The notes below the pieces were generated by a model. It searched no databases. It had not been told where the DNA came from and saw nothing but the letters and a program-made list of their open reading frames with translations. A DNA stretch of 64,000 nucleotides from Geitlerinema sp. PCC 9228 (lineage in GTDB: Bacteria; Cyanobacteriota; Cyanobacteriia; Cyanobacteriales; PCC-9228). Location of the stretch: contig NZ_LNDC01000177.1 in the NCBI RefSeq assembly GCF_001870905.1, forward strand, positions 1 to 64,000, in the 5' to 3' direction. A program made the translations under genes and the position numbers. This document shows positions 33,269 to 41,266 of this stretch, piece after piece (positions within the stretch are counted from its first letter, which is position 1; each line of letters begins with the position of its first letter).

Positions 33269-33428
33269 TGCGGGAACTCCTTTGTCCAAACCATCTTGGT
33301 TGGTTTTTGGCTACGTATCTAGCTTATTTCAGTGCCATGTTTTAGAAATCAATCTCAAGCCATGTTGCGATCGTATATTTCGCTTTGTTAATCAATGTCG
33401 CTTGGAAAGGAAAAGCAGGATACTATGT

Positions 33429-33833
33429 ATGGAAGATGAACTCACGATAAAAAAAATGGAAAGCGATCGCGCCAACCAAACCAAAACCCGCAAAGCCTAT
33501 CAGTTTTTACAAATTAGGGTACAACTTCTAGGACGTGGCATAACCAATGAAATCATGAATCTGTATGTTAACGGCAAACGCATTAAACCCAAAAATAGTC
33601 AAACGCTACACGACTTTCTGAACCAGTTGGGAGCGCAAGGTTTTCGCATCGTAACTGCCGAACTGGAGACTGAGGGAACGTATACACATTTCTATACGAT
33701 GCAGCGAGAGGTGTTTACCAAGGAAGTGCCAGAGGAAGATATCTATGAAATCCTCGACAAAACCAAGGAAGGAGCGGACTTTGGCGATTCTATGAGACAC
33801 CTTTTGGAATTGAGTCTGTTCGACAATTTCTAA
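33429..33833 (+). CDS. DUF4177-like small protein beside CRISPR array 1
   Basis: The 134-residue protein contains LHDFLNQLGAQGFRIVTAELETEGTYTHFYTMQREV (~70-105), which resembles DUF4177-type proteins (L...G.EGW.LV....). Residues 1-45 are charged and basic. ATG 33429 is chosen because AGGA lies ten bases upstream; the frame continues to 33255 through the duplicated segment but that part is not protein-like. It is 15 bases upstream of the promoter that should drive CRISPR array 1. Function unknown; its place between a duplicated operator and the array suggests a CRISPR-linked role, which is inference. Confidence 0.6.
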   Translation: MEDELTIKKMESDRANQTKTRKAYQFLQIRVQLLGRGITNEIMNLYVNGKRIKPKNSQTLHDFLNQLGAQGFRIVTAELETEGTYTHFYTMQREVFTKEVPEEDIYEILDKTKEGADFGDSMRHLLELSLFDNF

Positions 33834-33847
33834 ATTCAGGGAAAAAC

Positions 33848-33876
33848 TAGACAAGTTCCAGAAGCTACTATACAAT
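33848..33876 (+). promoter_or_regulatory. Promoter of CRISPR array 1 (predicted)
   Basis: TAGACA (33848-33853), a 17-base spacer and TACAAT (33871-33876). Transcription would start near 33883 and enter array 1 after a ~205-base leader. Confidence 0.5.
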
Positions 33877-34088
33877 GAAAACAGTTTCCGACGAACCTAA
33901 GCGGAGGCAAAAACCCCGGGGGGTTCGTCAAAAACGCTAGAACCTAGACAATTCAATCGTTTCAGAAGTTTCAGTTAGAGCTTTATTGAGAGAAGGTGCC
34001 CTTTATTGCTTCTCAAGAAGCGTTTTTATTGAGCCTCGTCGGAACGGGGTCTGAAATCCTTTCCTCATCTGCTTTGTGAGTGCCAGCT
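33877..34088 (+). promoter_or_regulatory. Leader of CRISPR array 1
   Basis: Upstream flank of the array on the side with intact repeats. It contains a strong dyad GACGAACC (33890-33897) / GGTTCGTC (33922-33929) around a GC-rich loop, and a terminator-like stem GCTTCT..AGAAGC followed by GTTTTT near 34006-34030, so the leader RNA may be structured or attenuated. Confidence 0.6.
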
Positions 34089-35728
34089 CTTTCATTTCCT
34101 TTAATCCCCGCAAGGGGACTGAAACCCGAATGCATCTCCTTCTCCAAATACATTGTATTTGGAGCTTTCATTTCCTTTAATCCCCGCAAGGGGACTGAAA
34201 CTTAACGTTCACGATTTGCTCGTGTGGCGTTCCTTCTTTCATTTCCTTTAATCCCCGCAAGGGGACTGAAACCCGCCAAAAATTTCGCGTAAGCCTCCTT
34301 GTTGGCGGCTTTCATTTCCTTTAATCCCCGCAAGGGGACTGAAACATTTGATTTCACTTCAAAATCTTCAAGCCAACCCGCGTTGCGCGGGCGCGACTTT
34401 CATTTCCTTTAATCCCCGCAAGGGGACTGAAACGCGAAGCGCGAGGGGATACGGCTTATCTGGATAGAATCTTTCATTTCCTTTAATCCCCGCAAGGGGA
34501 CTGAAACGAACCGAACCACCTGTTCTCGATCCGCGGCTTCCTGCTTTCATTTCCTTTAATCCCCGCAAGGGGACTGAAACACGGATGCGACTGGAGAGCA
34601 TCGCGTTTTTGAGAAAGCTTTCATTTCTCCCCGCAAGGGGACTGAAACACGACGACGGCAGCGATGAAACGCCACCCCCACCCCCTTTCATTTCCTTTAA
34701 TCCCCGCAAGGGGACTGAAACAAAACCTTCTTAACGGAGGACTGTCGAGGGTCTTGACTTTCATTTCCTTTAATCCCCGCAAGGGGACTGAAACAATTAA
34801 TGCATCGTCGTTTCCATACCACATGGCAAAACTTTCATTTCCTTTAATCCCCGCAAGGGGACTGAAACACAGAGGGGCGACCTTTTTTCTATATCATAAT
34901 AGACTTTCATTTCCTTTAATCCCCGCAAGGGGACTGAAACCCTTTCATGGTTTACCTCATTATTTACTCTATTATCTTTCATTTCCTTTAATCCCCGCAA
35001 GGGGACTGAAACAAGCTCGCCAACAATACCAACAGCAACAGCTTTCATTTCCTTTAATCCCCGCAAGGGGACTGAAACGCAACACTGTCCACCAAGTCGC
35101 GCCAGGGAAGGACTTTCATTTCCTTTAATCCCCGCAAGGGGACTGAAACTCTTCTGTAACGTTTTTCCCACTCAAAGTTCCCCGCTTTCATTTCCTTTAA
35201 TCCCCGCAAGGGGACTGAAACATGACAAAACGGTTTCCCCATGCTTTTCCTGACGGTCTTTCATTTCCTTTAATCCCCGCAAGGGGACTGAAACTCGAGT
35301 TTCTGGAAACGAGAAATAGAGCGGGAAAAGCTTTCATTTCCTTTAATCCCCGCAAGGGGACTGAAACCTACCTGACCGCAGGTACCTGGATGTCATGTGG
35401 GAGTACTTTCATTTCCTTTAATCCCCGCAAGGGGACTGAAACTTGTTGGTTCCACCGGTCACTACCTGAACTTTTGCTTTCATTTCCTTTAATCCCCGCA
35501 AGGGGACTGAAACTATTTTCGCTGCTATTGAATAGAACTCAATAGGCTTTCATTTCCTTTAATCCCCGCAAGGGGACTGAAACCACGACTGCCAAAATGG
35601 CAGCCCGCCACCTGGAGAGGCTTTCATTTCCTTTAATCCCCGCAAGGGGACTGAAACTAAAACTACTTGGAATAATTCCTGCATTTTTCTTCTTTCATTT
35701 CCTTTAATCCCCGCAAGGAAACTGAAAT
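34089..35728 (+). CRISPR. CRISPR array 1: 23 repeats, 22 spacers
   Basis: The 37-bp repeat begins CTTTCATTTCCTTTAATC and ends CCCCGCAAGGGGACTGAAAC; CCCC-GCAA-GGGG forms the hairpin and ACTGAAAC would be the 8-base crRNA handle, so transcription is on the plus strand. Repeat 8 (34618-34648) is 31 bp, lacking CTTTAA; the last (35692-35728) is degenerate (AAGGAAACTGAAAT), marking the leader-distal end. Spacers are 29-51 bp, mostly 33-39. Spacer 4 (34346-34396) is 51 bp and spacer 13 (35013-35041) only 29 bp. Several spacers contain perfect internal stems (spacers 1, 4, 18, 20, 21). Confidence 0.98.
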
Positions 35729-35829
35729 AAGAAATTTTTGCCACAGTGTGAGTAATACAATACAATTGCGAATATTGCCTCACTAAAAAAGGCGATCGCG
35801 AAGCAATTTTGATTTCCAAATGACCAACC

Positions 35830-35866
35830 GAACCACCAAGTGAAAACGCTGGTGGTTCAATTTTTA
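35830..35866 (+). terminator. Rho-independent terminator after array 1
   Basis: Stem GAACCACCA (35830-35838) / TGGTGGTTC (35850-35858) with an 11-base loop, followed by AATTTTTA. It lies 100 bases past the last repeat in the direction of array transcription. Confidence 0.75.
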
Positions 35867-36109
35867 TCGCCGGCAAATCGTTAACCTATAAAATCGCTAG
35901 AAGCAAAGCGAGTTCTGTACCCGATAACAAGCGTCGCAAAACATAAAACTCACAAATTGCTCAAAGTTCCTCCAAATCGATTGGTAAAAAACTTTGGATC
36001 GACCTTGTAACCGCAGGTTTCGCTATCTTAACCAAATGTGGATTCTTGGTTAAAGGCAGGGTACTATTAGAAAAACGTAAATTGACGCACTAGAAGCTAC
36101 AGGAGGCAG

Positions 36110-36274
36110 ATACAAAAACAGAAAACAACCACCAAACAAGCACAAGTACCATCGAAAGCCGCGATACCAATCGCCTTTGATGAAACTCAGCATGAAAAAT
36201 GCGATCGCGAAACAGACCAGGCAGAAGTTGCACGACTCCACCAGTCACAAGTGGCTGAAATGCACTGGAAGTAA
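36110..36274 (+). other. Possible 54-codon gene lacking a standard start codon
   Basis: A strong AGGAGG (36101-36106) is followed by an open frame ending TAA at 36272-36274, with protein-like content (AIPIAFDETQHEKCDRETDQAEVARLH, then QSQVAEMHWK). No ATG, GTG or TTG occurs at the proper distance; the codon nearest the ribosome site is ATA (36110). It may be a small gene whose start was mutated. Confidence 0.3.
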
Positions 36275-36318
36275 AATCCATAGCAGTAACTGCCATTTAA
36301 CTTTGAGGGGAAACAACC

Positions 36319-36783
36319 ATGAAATTCATAAAAGCAACCATAAAATTGATTAAAAAAATATTGGCGGGATTTTTTCTATTGTTGGGAGTGCCGCTCTTAA
36401 TCCTTTGTATTGTATTTATCATTAATCCAGACCTTGCTGGTTCTCCTCCTTCCTCAACCGAAGCTCGCACAATTTGGGTAACAGTATTGTTAACTATCCC
36501 TATTCCCAGTACAGCTATTGGAAGTTATCTGGTATGGAGTATCGTACAACAAAATAAACGAGAAGCGCAGCGAGAGCAAGAAAAAGAAGACCAACGCCTA
36601 CGCAAGATTTTCTTCAACCTCGTTCAGCAGCAAGGTGGAGAGATTACTGTATTTCAGTTTTCTGTAGCAGCTCAAATTTCTGGGAAGTTAGCCAGAAAGT
36701 ACCTTGACAAGTTTGCTGGGGAATATAATGCCACCTTTAGAGTTGACAATCGAGGCAACGTTATTTATACGTTTATCCTTTGA
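36319..36783 (+). CDS. Two-helix membrane protein with cytoplasmic winged-helix-like domain
   Basis: This 154-residue protein has two membrane helices (~13-36 and ~52-74), then a charged linker (KREAQREQEKEDQRLRK) and a C-terminal domain of ~60 residues (IFFNLVQQQGGEITVFQFSVAAQISGKLARKYLDKFAGEYNATFRVDNRGNVIYTF). This last part follows the pattern of a winged helix (helix-turn-helix followed by a beta wing). It could be a membrane-bound regulator or adaptor. GAGGGG lies 10 bases before ATG 36319. It is located between CRISPR array 1 and the csm operon, upstream of a decayed regulator. I do not recognise a named family. Confidence 0.65.
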   Translation: MKFIKATIKLIKKILAGFFLLLGVPLLILCIVFIINPDLAGSPPSSTEARTIWVTVLLTIPIPSTAIGSYLVWSIVQQNKREAQREQEKEDQRLRKIFFNLVQQQGGEITVFQFSVAAQISGKLARKYLDKFAGEYNATFRVDNRGNVIYTFIL

Positions 36784-36878
36784 AAGGAAGGATTGACAAA
36801 AAGCAACTTTCCGCAATATCGCGAAACGCAAAAAACAGTTGCAGCTTCACCTTCAGCGTGTTCCTGCCAGGGGGAACA

Positions 36879-37087
36879 TCAAGAGGAATGCGTCTCGTGT
36901 TTGCCGTGGGTAGATGCATACAAGTTGGTGTAAATTTCGATACAAAGGACTTTCTAGCTATTTCGCTGGCTAACTGTAGAATTTTTTTTGAACAGTACCC
37001 GCGATCGCAGGGATATCTAGTGGCAATCGAAATGGTGTAAAATCGCTGAAGTTCCCCATTGGTGAGCATTAGAGAGGCAAAATATAT
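36879..37087 (-). pseudogene. Decayed N-terminal fragment of a TIGR03985-type regulator gene
   Basis: The minus strand, read in shifted frames, matches the N-terminus of the intact protein at 29504-30949: LTNGELQRFYTISI for LSAGQLANRFLRSL, SLRSRVLFKKNSTVSQRNS for SLRLWVLLKKLYGENNWQG, and NLYASTHGKHETH for RLYAATHSKSDQL. Several stops and frameshifts interrupt it, and a 110-codon minus frame across it is accidental. At DNA level AACAGTACCCGCGATCGCAGG matches AGCAGTACCCAC..GCGATCGCAGG of the intact gene. The conserved palindrome sits immediately upstream of the fragment. It shows that a regulator gene once stood divergent to cas10. Confidence 0.7.
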
Positions 37088-37119
37088 TTGAATTACCCAG
37101 TTCAAAATTTTATTATAAT
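37088..37119 (+). promoter_or_regulatory. Candidate operator copy C and csm promoter region
   Basis: TTGAATTACCCAGTTCAA (37088-37105) keeps both arms and the TACCCA core of copies A and B. TATAAT at 37114-37119 would be the -10 box for the cas10 operon, 165 bases before the ATG; the -35 is poor (TTGAAT at 20-base spacing), as expected for a regulated promoter. Confidence 0.55.
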
Positions 37120-37283
37120 GGTATATAGCATTTGTTGATGAAGCCAGCCGTCAAGGCAAGGAGGTTCGTTACCTATCTATCGTTAAGAATTGCGAATGGA
37201 GCGTCCTGAGAATCAGCAAAATCGGTATGGTAAAACCAAGGAGTTGCCAGCCAAGTTGGTCAAAAACATGAGGAACGGCGATT

Positions 37284-39671
37284 ATGTCAAATACGAAATC
37301 AGCCTATAAAGCTGCTTTGGGGGTTTTTCAGCAAGCTGTAAGGACACTTGCCACCTGGTCGGGTACGAATTTGCCTGATGGCTGTGAGGATGTAGCGTCT
37401 TTGGAAGCAATGGAAATAGCCAAAGAACTCCTATCTTGGCAGTCAGAGGCAGACAATATTGGCGCATTACGTCTGCTGTTCGATGGTATAGGTTCCTCCA
37501 ACTCAGAATCGGAATCTATAAAACCTAAGCGTCATTACTGGCAACCGCAAGCAATTGAAACGGTTGGGGAAGAATTCTATCCCCGAATTCCCTATCCTCT
37601 TTCTTATCCTACTGGTAGCGATCCAACGGATATGGATTTTGAAAAACTGAAACAAAAAATTCAGGAACAGATAAGGAATTTAAACAAATATGACTGGCAA
37701 AACTTGGCGTTGCTGACCTTATTTGTCGAAAAATTTGGCTCCTATATTCATTTGGGAGAAGAGGATGTCGCTTTTACCGATATTACCAAATCGACAGCCG
37801 CGATCGCAGCCACCCTTGCTGAAAATCCCGAAGCAGAAAACATTGCTTTGGTAGCTGGCGATTTATCAGGAATTCAGAACTTTATTTATACCATATCATC
37901 CGATGGTGCTTTAAAATCCTTACGCGCACGAAGTTTCTATCTAGAGTTGGTAACAGAGGAAGTGGTACAGCAACTTTTACAAAATCTTGAGTTGCCTCGT
38001 ACCAATGTTGTCTATGCTGGTGGCGGCAATTTATACGTACTCGCGCCAGCTGGTGAAGATACCCAAAGGAAAGTTGCGCAAGTTCGCGAACAAATCAATC
38101 ATTGGTTGTTCGATTGTTTTCAAGGCAAAGTGTTTTTGGCTTTAGACCATCTTGAATTCCATAGAAATAACATTCAAAGCAAAGAATTCTCTGAGTATTG
38201 GTCTGCAGCCACCAAAAAATTAGCCAAACAAAAAGCGCGTAAATTTGAAAACCAACTCCAGACTTTACTTGGCAAGCAAACTACTTACGAACCTTGTCGG
38301 GTTTGCCATCGCGATGACGAACCCAAGTTACATCCCCTCCGTCAAGAACCGGATTCCCCTCTAGCTTGTAAAACTTGTCGTGAAATGTTTGAACTAGGTG
38401 GGGATTTATTAAAGGTCAAGGCAATTGTGCGATCGCACCGAAAAGATATTCGAGGGAGTTGCCATTCTATTCATTTCCAACTACCAGCAACGCCTTCTCT
38501 AAATCAAGAAGATATTTGGTACCATCTTTTTGATAGCGATAAACCGGTGGTTGTTGAATCCGATACTGTTCTGTTGGTAGATAATTGGAACATTGACAAT
38601 TATCAATTTAAACTGTTCAAAAATCCAGTTCCTTTGCTCCTGGGGAACTATGGGAAAGAAAGCGAACAAGAACAAAGCAATTTTATACGTTCTGAAGAAA
38701 TGGTGGAATACGCGGAAGGGATTCCTAGAGTTGGCTATCTGCGTATGGATGTCGATAATTTAGGAACAATTTTTGCGCAAGGATTGGGAGAAGCGCAAAC
38801 TTTACCGCGTTTGACTGGATTATCGCGCCAGATGAGCTATTTCTTTAAGGTCTATCTAAACAGTTTGGCAGCCAATCGTCAGGAGAATATGCCGCCAAAT
38901 GCCAGAAAATTAACGCCTAGTGCCAAGAGAGAAAACCTCCTATTTATTTATGCTGGTGGTGATGATTTGTTTATCAGCGGCAGTTGGAATGAAGTGGTAG
39001 AGTTTGCTTTTGATATCTACCAGAGTTTCCGATCGCATACGGGATACAATCCCAACATCAGTATTTCTGGAGGTATTAGTTTGGCAGAAACAAAATTTCC
39101 CCTCTATCAAGCAGCAGAGGAATCTGGTGACGCAGAAGAGAAAGCAAAAGGAAATGGTCGAGATAGCTTGGGAATGTTCGGTCAAGTGTTCAAATGGGAT
39201 GAGTGGTTGGGAAATCGCGATCGCGTTTTGGATGCTTTCCTACAAAATCTCGAAAACTATTTTTCTCGGGAAGAGTTTCCCCAGGAGGAGGTGCCTATTG
39301 GAATTTTCCCAACCGTTGATATTCTACGGAACCAGTTAGAAATTGGCTATGCTAGAAGTTTCCTCAGAAATTTGCTAGCCACAGCTCAACTGCAAGAAAA
39401 AGCGATTGAGGATTTGGAGGAAAAACAGAAAATATATCCAGAACAGGATAAAGACCTACGCTACTACCTGCATTTGCCAAAGGTTGCTTACACGTTGGCT
39501 AGGTTGCCACAAACCATGCGTGACAATCCAGAGTTTGAAAAGGTCAGAAAGGCGTTGCTCAGTCCTTATAATGCTCCCTATTTTCGCGCGATCGCAACTT
39601 GGTTGGAATTGCTCAATCGTTCCAGCGATACGACAACAGGTAAAGAAAAAGAGGAGGAATTGCGATCGTAA
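37284..39671 (+). CDS. cas10: Cas10/Csm1, type III-A, cyclase-type, HD motif not visible
   Basis: The 795-residue large subunit has two palm domains. Palm 1 shows VAGDLSGIQNFIYTISSDGALKSLRARSFYLELV (~190-225). A zinc-binding pair CRVC...CKTC follows at ~341-372. Palm 2 carries the intact cyclase motif YAGGDDLF (GGDD 558-561), which makes cyclic oligoadenylates from ATP on target RNA binding. The N-terminal region, which should hold an HD nuclease, has no HD pair: the segment that reads DH.KTTAAIA in relatives is here TDITKSTAAIAATL. The system therefore probably lacks Cas10 DNase activity and relies on second messengers. The ATG at 37284 is preceded by GAGGAACGGCG. It heads the csm operon. 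Confidence 0.92.
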   Translation: MSNTKSAYKAALGVFQQAVRTLATWSGTNLPDGCEDVASLEAMEIAKELLSWQSEADNIGALRLLFDGIGSSNSESESIKPKRHYWQPQAIETVGEEFYPRIPYPLSYPTGSDPTDMDFEKLKQKIQEQIRNLNKYDWQNLALLTLFVEKFGSYIHLGEEDVAFTDITKSTAAIAATLAENPEAENIALVAGDLSGIQNFIYTISSDGALKSLRARSFYLELVTEEVVQQLLQNLELPRTNVVYAGGGNLYVLAPAGEDTQRKVAQVREQINHWLFDCFQGKVFLALDHLEFHRNNIQSKEFSEYWSAATKKLAKQKARKFENQLQTLLGKQTTYEPCRVCHRDDEPKLHPLRQEPDSPLACKTCREMFELGGDLLKVKAIVRSHRKDIRGSCHSIHFQLPATPSLNQEDIWYHLFDSDKPVVVESDTVLLVDNWNIDNYQFKLFKNPVPLLLGNYGKESEQEQSNFIRSEEMVEYAEGIPRVGYLRMDVDNLGTIFAQGLGEAQTLPRLTGLSRQMSYFFKVYLNSLAANRQENMPPNARKLTPSAKRENLLFIYAGGDDLFISGSWNEVVEFAFDIYQSFRSHTGYNPNISISGGISLAETKFPLYQAAEESGDAEEKAKGNGRDSLGMFGQVFKWDEWLGNRDRVLDAFLQNLENYFSREEFPQEEVPIGIFPTVDILRNQLEIGYARSFLRNLLATAQLQEKAIEDLEEKQKIYPEQDKDLRYYLHLPKVAYTLARLPQTMRDNPEFEKVRKALLSPYNAPYFRAIATWLELLNRSSDTTTGKEKEEELRS

Positions 39672-39718
39672 GTTTTTAATCTTTTATTTTTTGGAGAAGA
39701 GGCTTTCTTTGAGTCAAA

Positions 39719-39740
39719 ATATGCTATAATGCAAGCATAT
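39719..39740. promoter_or_regulatory. Internal promoter with overlapping inverted repeat before csm2
   Basis: In the 135-base gap between cas10 and csm2, ATATGCT (39719-39725) and AGCATAT (39734-39740) form a perfect dyad that overlaps an extended -10 box TGCTATAAT (39722-39730). It could start transcription of csm2-csm5-cas6 separately from cas10 and be a regulator site. Confidence 0.5.
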
Positions 39741-39806
39741 CTACAGCGTTTAAACCTGATTCTAGCATCGATAAAATGTTTGTACTGTAACTTCACGTAA
39801 CAAGCT

Positions 39807-40283
39807 ATGCCAGAAGAAAATCAACAAAAAACGGAACAAGATTTATGTAAAAGAATCCAGAGTCTTCAAGGCTTAAAAGATTATCCCATTCGGAAGCTAG
39901 TTGAAGATGCAGAAGGATTCGGTCCTTATCTAAAAAGGAAACGTTTGGAGACGAACCAAATTCGCAAGTTTCTTGACGCCATAAACCGCGTCAAAACCAC
40001 ACTATCCCAAATAGATATTGATACAAACAAAACCCAACAGGAAGCAAACACAGACGAACCGAAAAAACTGCCAGAACAGACCAAATTTGACTATGTTGAG
40101 GCAGATATTGTCCTCCTCAAACCCAAATTGGCTTATGCTGCTGCCAGGCAAAGTTCGGCACAGCCTCTAAGTGACGTTATGTCAGTAGCCATTGACAAAG
40201 TTCATAGCGTTCAAGATTTTGAACGTCTCGTACAATTCATCGAAGCCATTATTGCCTATCACAAAGCAGCTGGAGGAAAATAA
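39807..40283 (+). CDS. csm2: Csm2, small subunit of type III-A complex
   Basis: The 158-residue, mostly helical protein sits between cas10 and csm3, as csm2 does in type III-A loci. The C-terminal ~75 residues carry the conserved part (LKPKLAYAAARQSSAQPLSDVMSVAIDKVHSVQDFERLVQFIEAIIAYHKAAGG), typical of Csm2. The N-terminal half is an extension with coiled-coil character and a Lys/Gln-rich linker. Csm2 subunits line the crRNA-target duplex along the Csm3 backbone. It ends two bases before csm3, so the two are translationally linked. Confidence 0.88.
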   Translation: MPEENQQKTEQDLCKRIQSLQGLKDYPIRKLVEDAEGFGPYLKRKRLETNQIRKFLDAINRVKTTLSQIDIDTNKTQQEANTDEPKKLPEQTKFDYVEADIVLLKPKLAYAAARQSSAQPLSDVMSVAIDKVHSVQDFERLVQFIEAIIAYHKAAGGK

Positions 40284-40285
40284 AA

Positions 40286-41239
40286 ATGCCTGCATCTTTC
40301 CAACAAAAACCCTTAAAAGGAAAACTGCGTCTGGTTAGTACGATTCGTGTCGAAACTGGATTGCATATTGGTGGCGGCGGAGAAACATTGGAGATTGGTG
40401 GAATCGATAAGCCAGTTCTTCGCGATCCTCTCACTAAAGAACCCTACCTTGCTGGATCTTCTATCAAAGGCAAGTTGCGTTCAATTTTAGAACGTTTGCT
40501 CAACAAACCTCTCAATCGTCCGGGAGGTTCGGGTACTTATCGTTATGAAAGCGATGATTTAGAGGATGGATATTCCAAGGTTCAAGGACAAAAAATCTGG
40601 TTTCAAGGAGCAAAACACTGTCCGTTAAGTCGTGTTTTTGGTTCGACTGGAAATAATTGCTGGATTGAAACTTCTATAGCCGAGGACCAACAATTATCAT
40701 ACCAGAATACTGAGACGGATGAAAATGGCAAACAATATAGTTTCATCAGAGGCAGAAATGCTCCTGCTCGTTTGCTCGTTCGCGACGCTCATCTAACGCC
40801 AAAATCTGCGGAAGACCTGAAAAAAATTGATACGGGATTGTTCATGACGGAGTGGAAATTTGAAAATGGTTTGGACCGCGTAACGGCGGCTGCCAATCCC
40901 CGTCAGTTGGAACGAGTTCCTAAAGGAACCGAGTTTAATTTTGAACTGGTTTACACCGTAGAAGACCCCAATCAAGTTGAAGAAGATTTGCGCAATATTG
41001 CGATCGCTTTGGCTATTTTAGAAGACGATGCGTTGGGAGGACACGGTTCTCGCGGCTACGGGAAAATTAGTTTCCATAACTTTAAACTGTACTATCGCAG
41101 CATCGAAAAATATAGGGATATTGTAGGAAACGGTGGCAGTTCGTTCGATCCCATTTACCAGAAAGAGAATACACCAGAATTCCTAGAAGATTTTGGTAAT
41201 GTCAACCAACAAATTCGCGGTTCTCTCGATGAACAATAG
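40286..41239 (+). CDS. csm3: Csm3, backbone RAMP and target-RNA nuclease
   Basis: This 317-residue RAMP protein shows GLHIGGGGETLEIGGIDKPVLRDPLTKEPYLAGSSIKGKLRSILERL (25-70). Asp 41 in GGIDKPV corresponds to the catalytic Asp that cuts target RNA every six bases. A glycine-rich loop at the end (DDALGGHGSRGYGKISF, ~250-266) closes the RAMP fold. The protein is longer than many Csm3 because of an insert after residue 80 (GGSGTYRYESDDLEDGYSKVQ) and a 50-residue tail. Spacing of two bases to csm2 and 27 to csm4 shows a single operon. Confidence 0.92.
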   Translation: MPASFQQKPLKGKLRLVSTIRVETGLHIGGGGETLEIGGIDKPVLRDPLTKEPYLAGSSIKGKLRSILERLLNKPLNRPGGSGTYRYESDDLEDGYSKVQGQKIWFQGAKHCPLSRVFGSTGNNCWIETSIAEDQQLSYQNTETDENGKQYSFIRGRNAPARLLVRDAHLTPKSAEDLKKIDTGLFMTEWKFENGLDRVTAAANPRQLERVPKGTEFNFELVYTVEDPNQVEEDLRNIAIALAILEDDALGGHGSRGYGKISFHNFKLYYRSIEKYRDIVGNGGSSFDPIYQKENTPEFLEDFGNVNQQIRGSLDEQ

Positions 41240-41266
41240 CAGCAAACAAGCAAATATGAATTTACT

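Larger units (their letters stand above)
35729..36318. other. Gap after CRISPR array 1
   Basis: About 590 bases. It contains the array terminator (35830-35866) and a possible small broken reading frame (36110-36274). Otherwise no gene is supported; the remaining frames here are short and without ribosome sites. Confidence 0.5.

Noticed and set aside
34368-35876. Long reading frames on both strands across CRISPR array 1 (and likewise 50607-52442 across array 2)
   Set aside because: They consist of translated repeats (e.g. SFPLIPARGLK, VSVPLRGLKEMK) and have no ribosome sites; they are artefacts of the 37-bp repeat.
36773-37105. 110-codon minus-strand frame upstream of cas10
   Set aside because: Only part of it, in mixed frames, matches the TIGR03985 N-terminus; best read as a pseudogene, not a gene.
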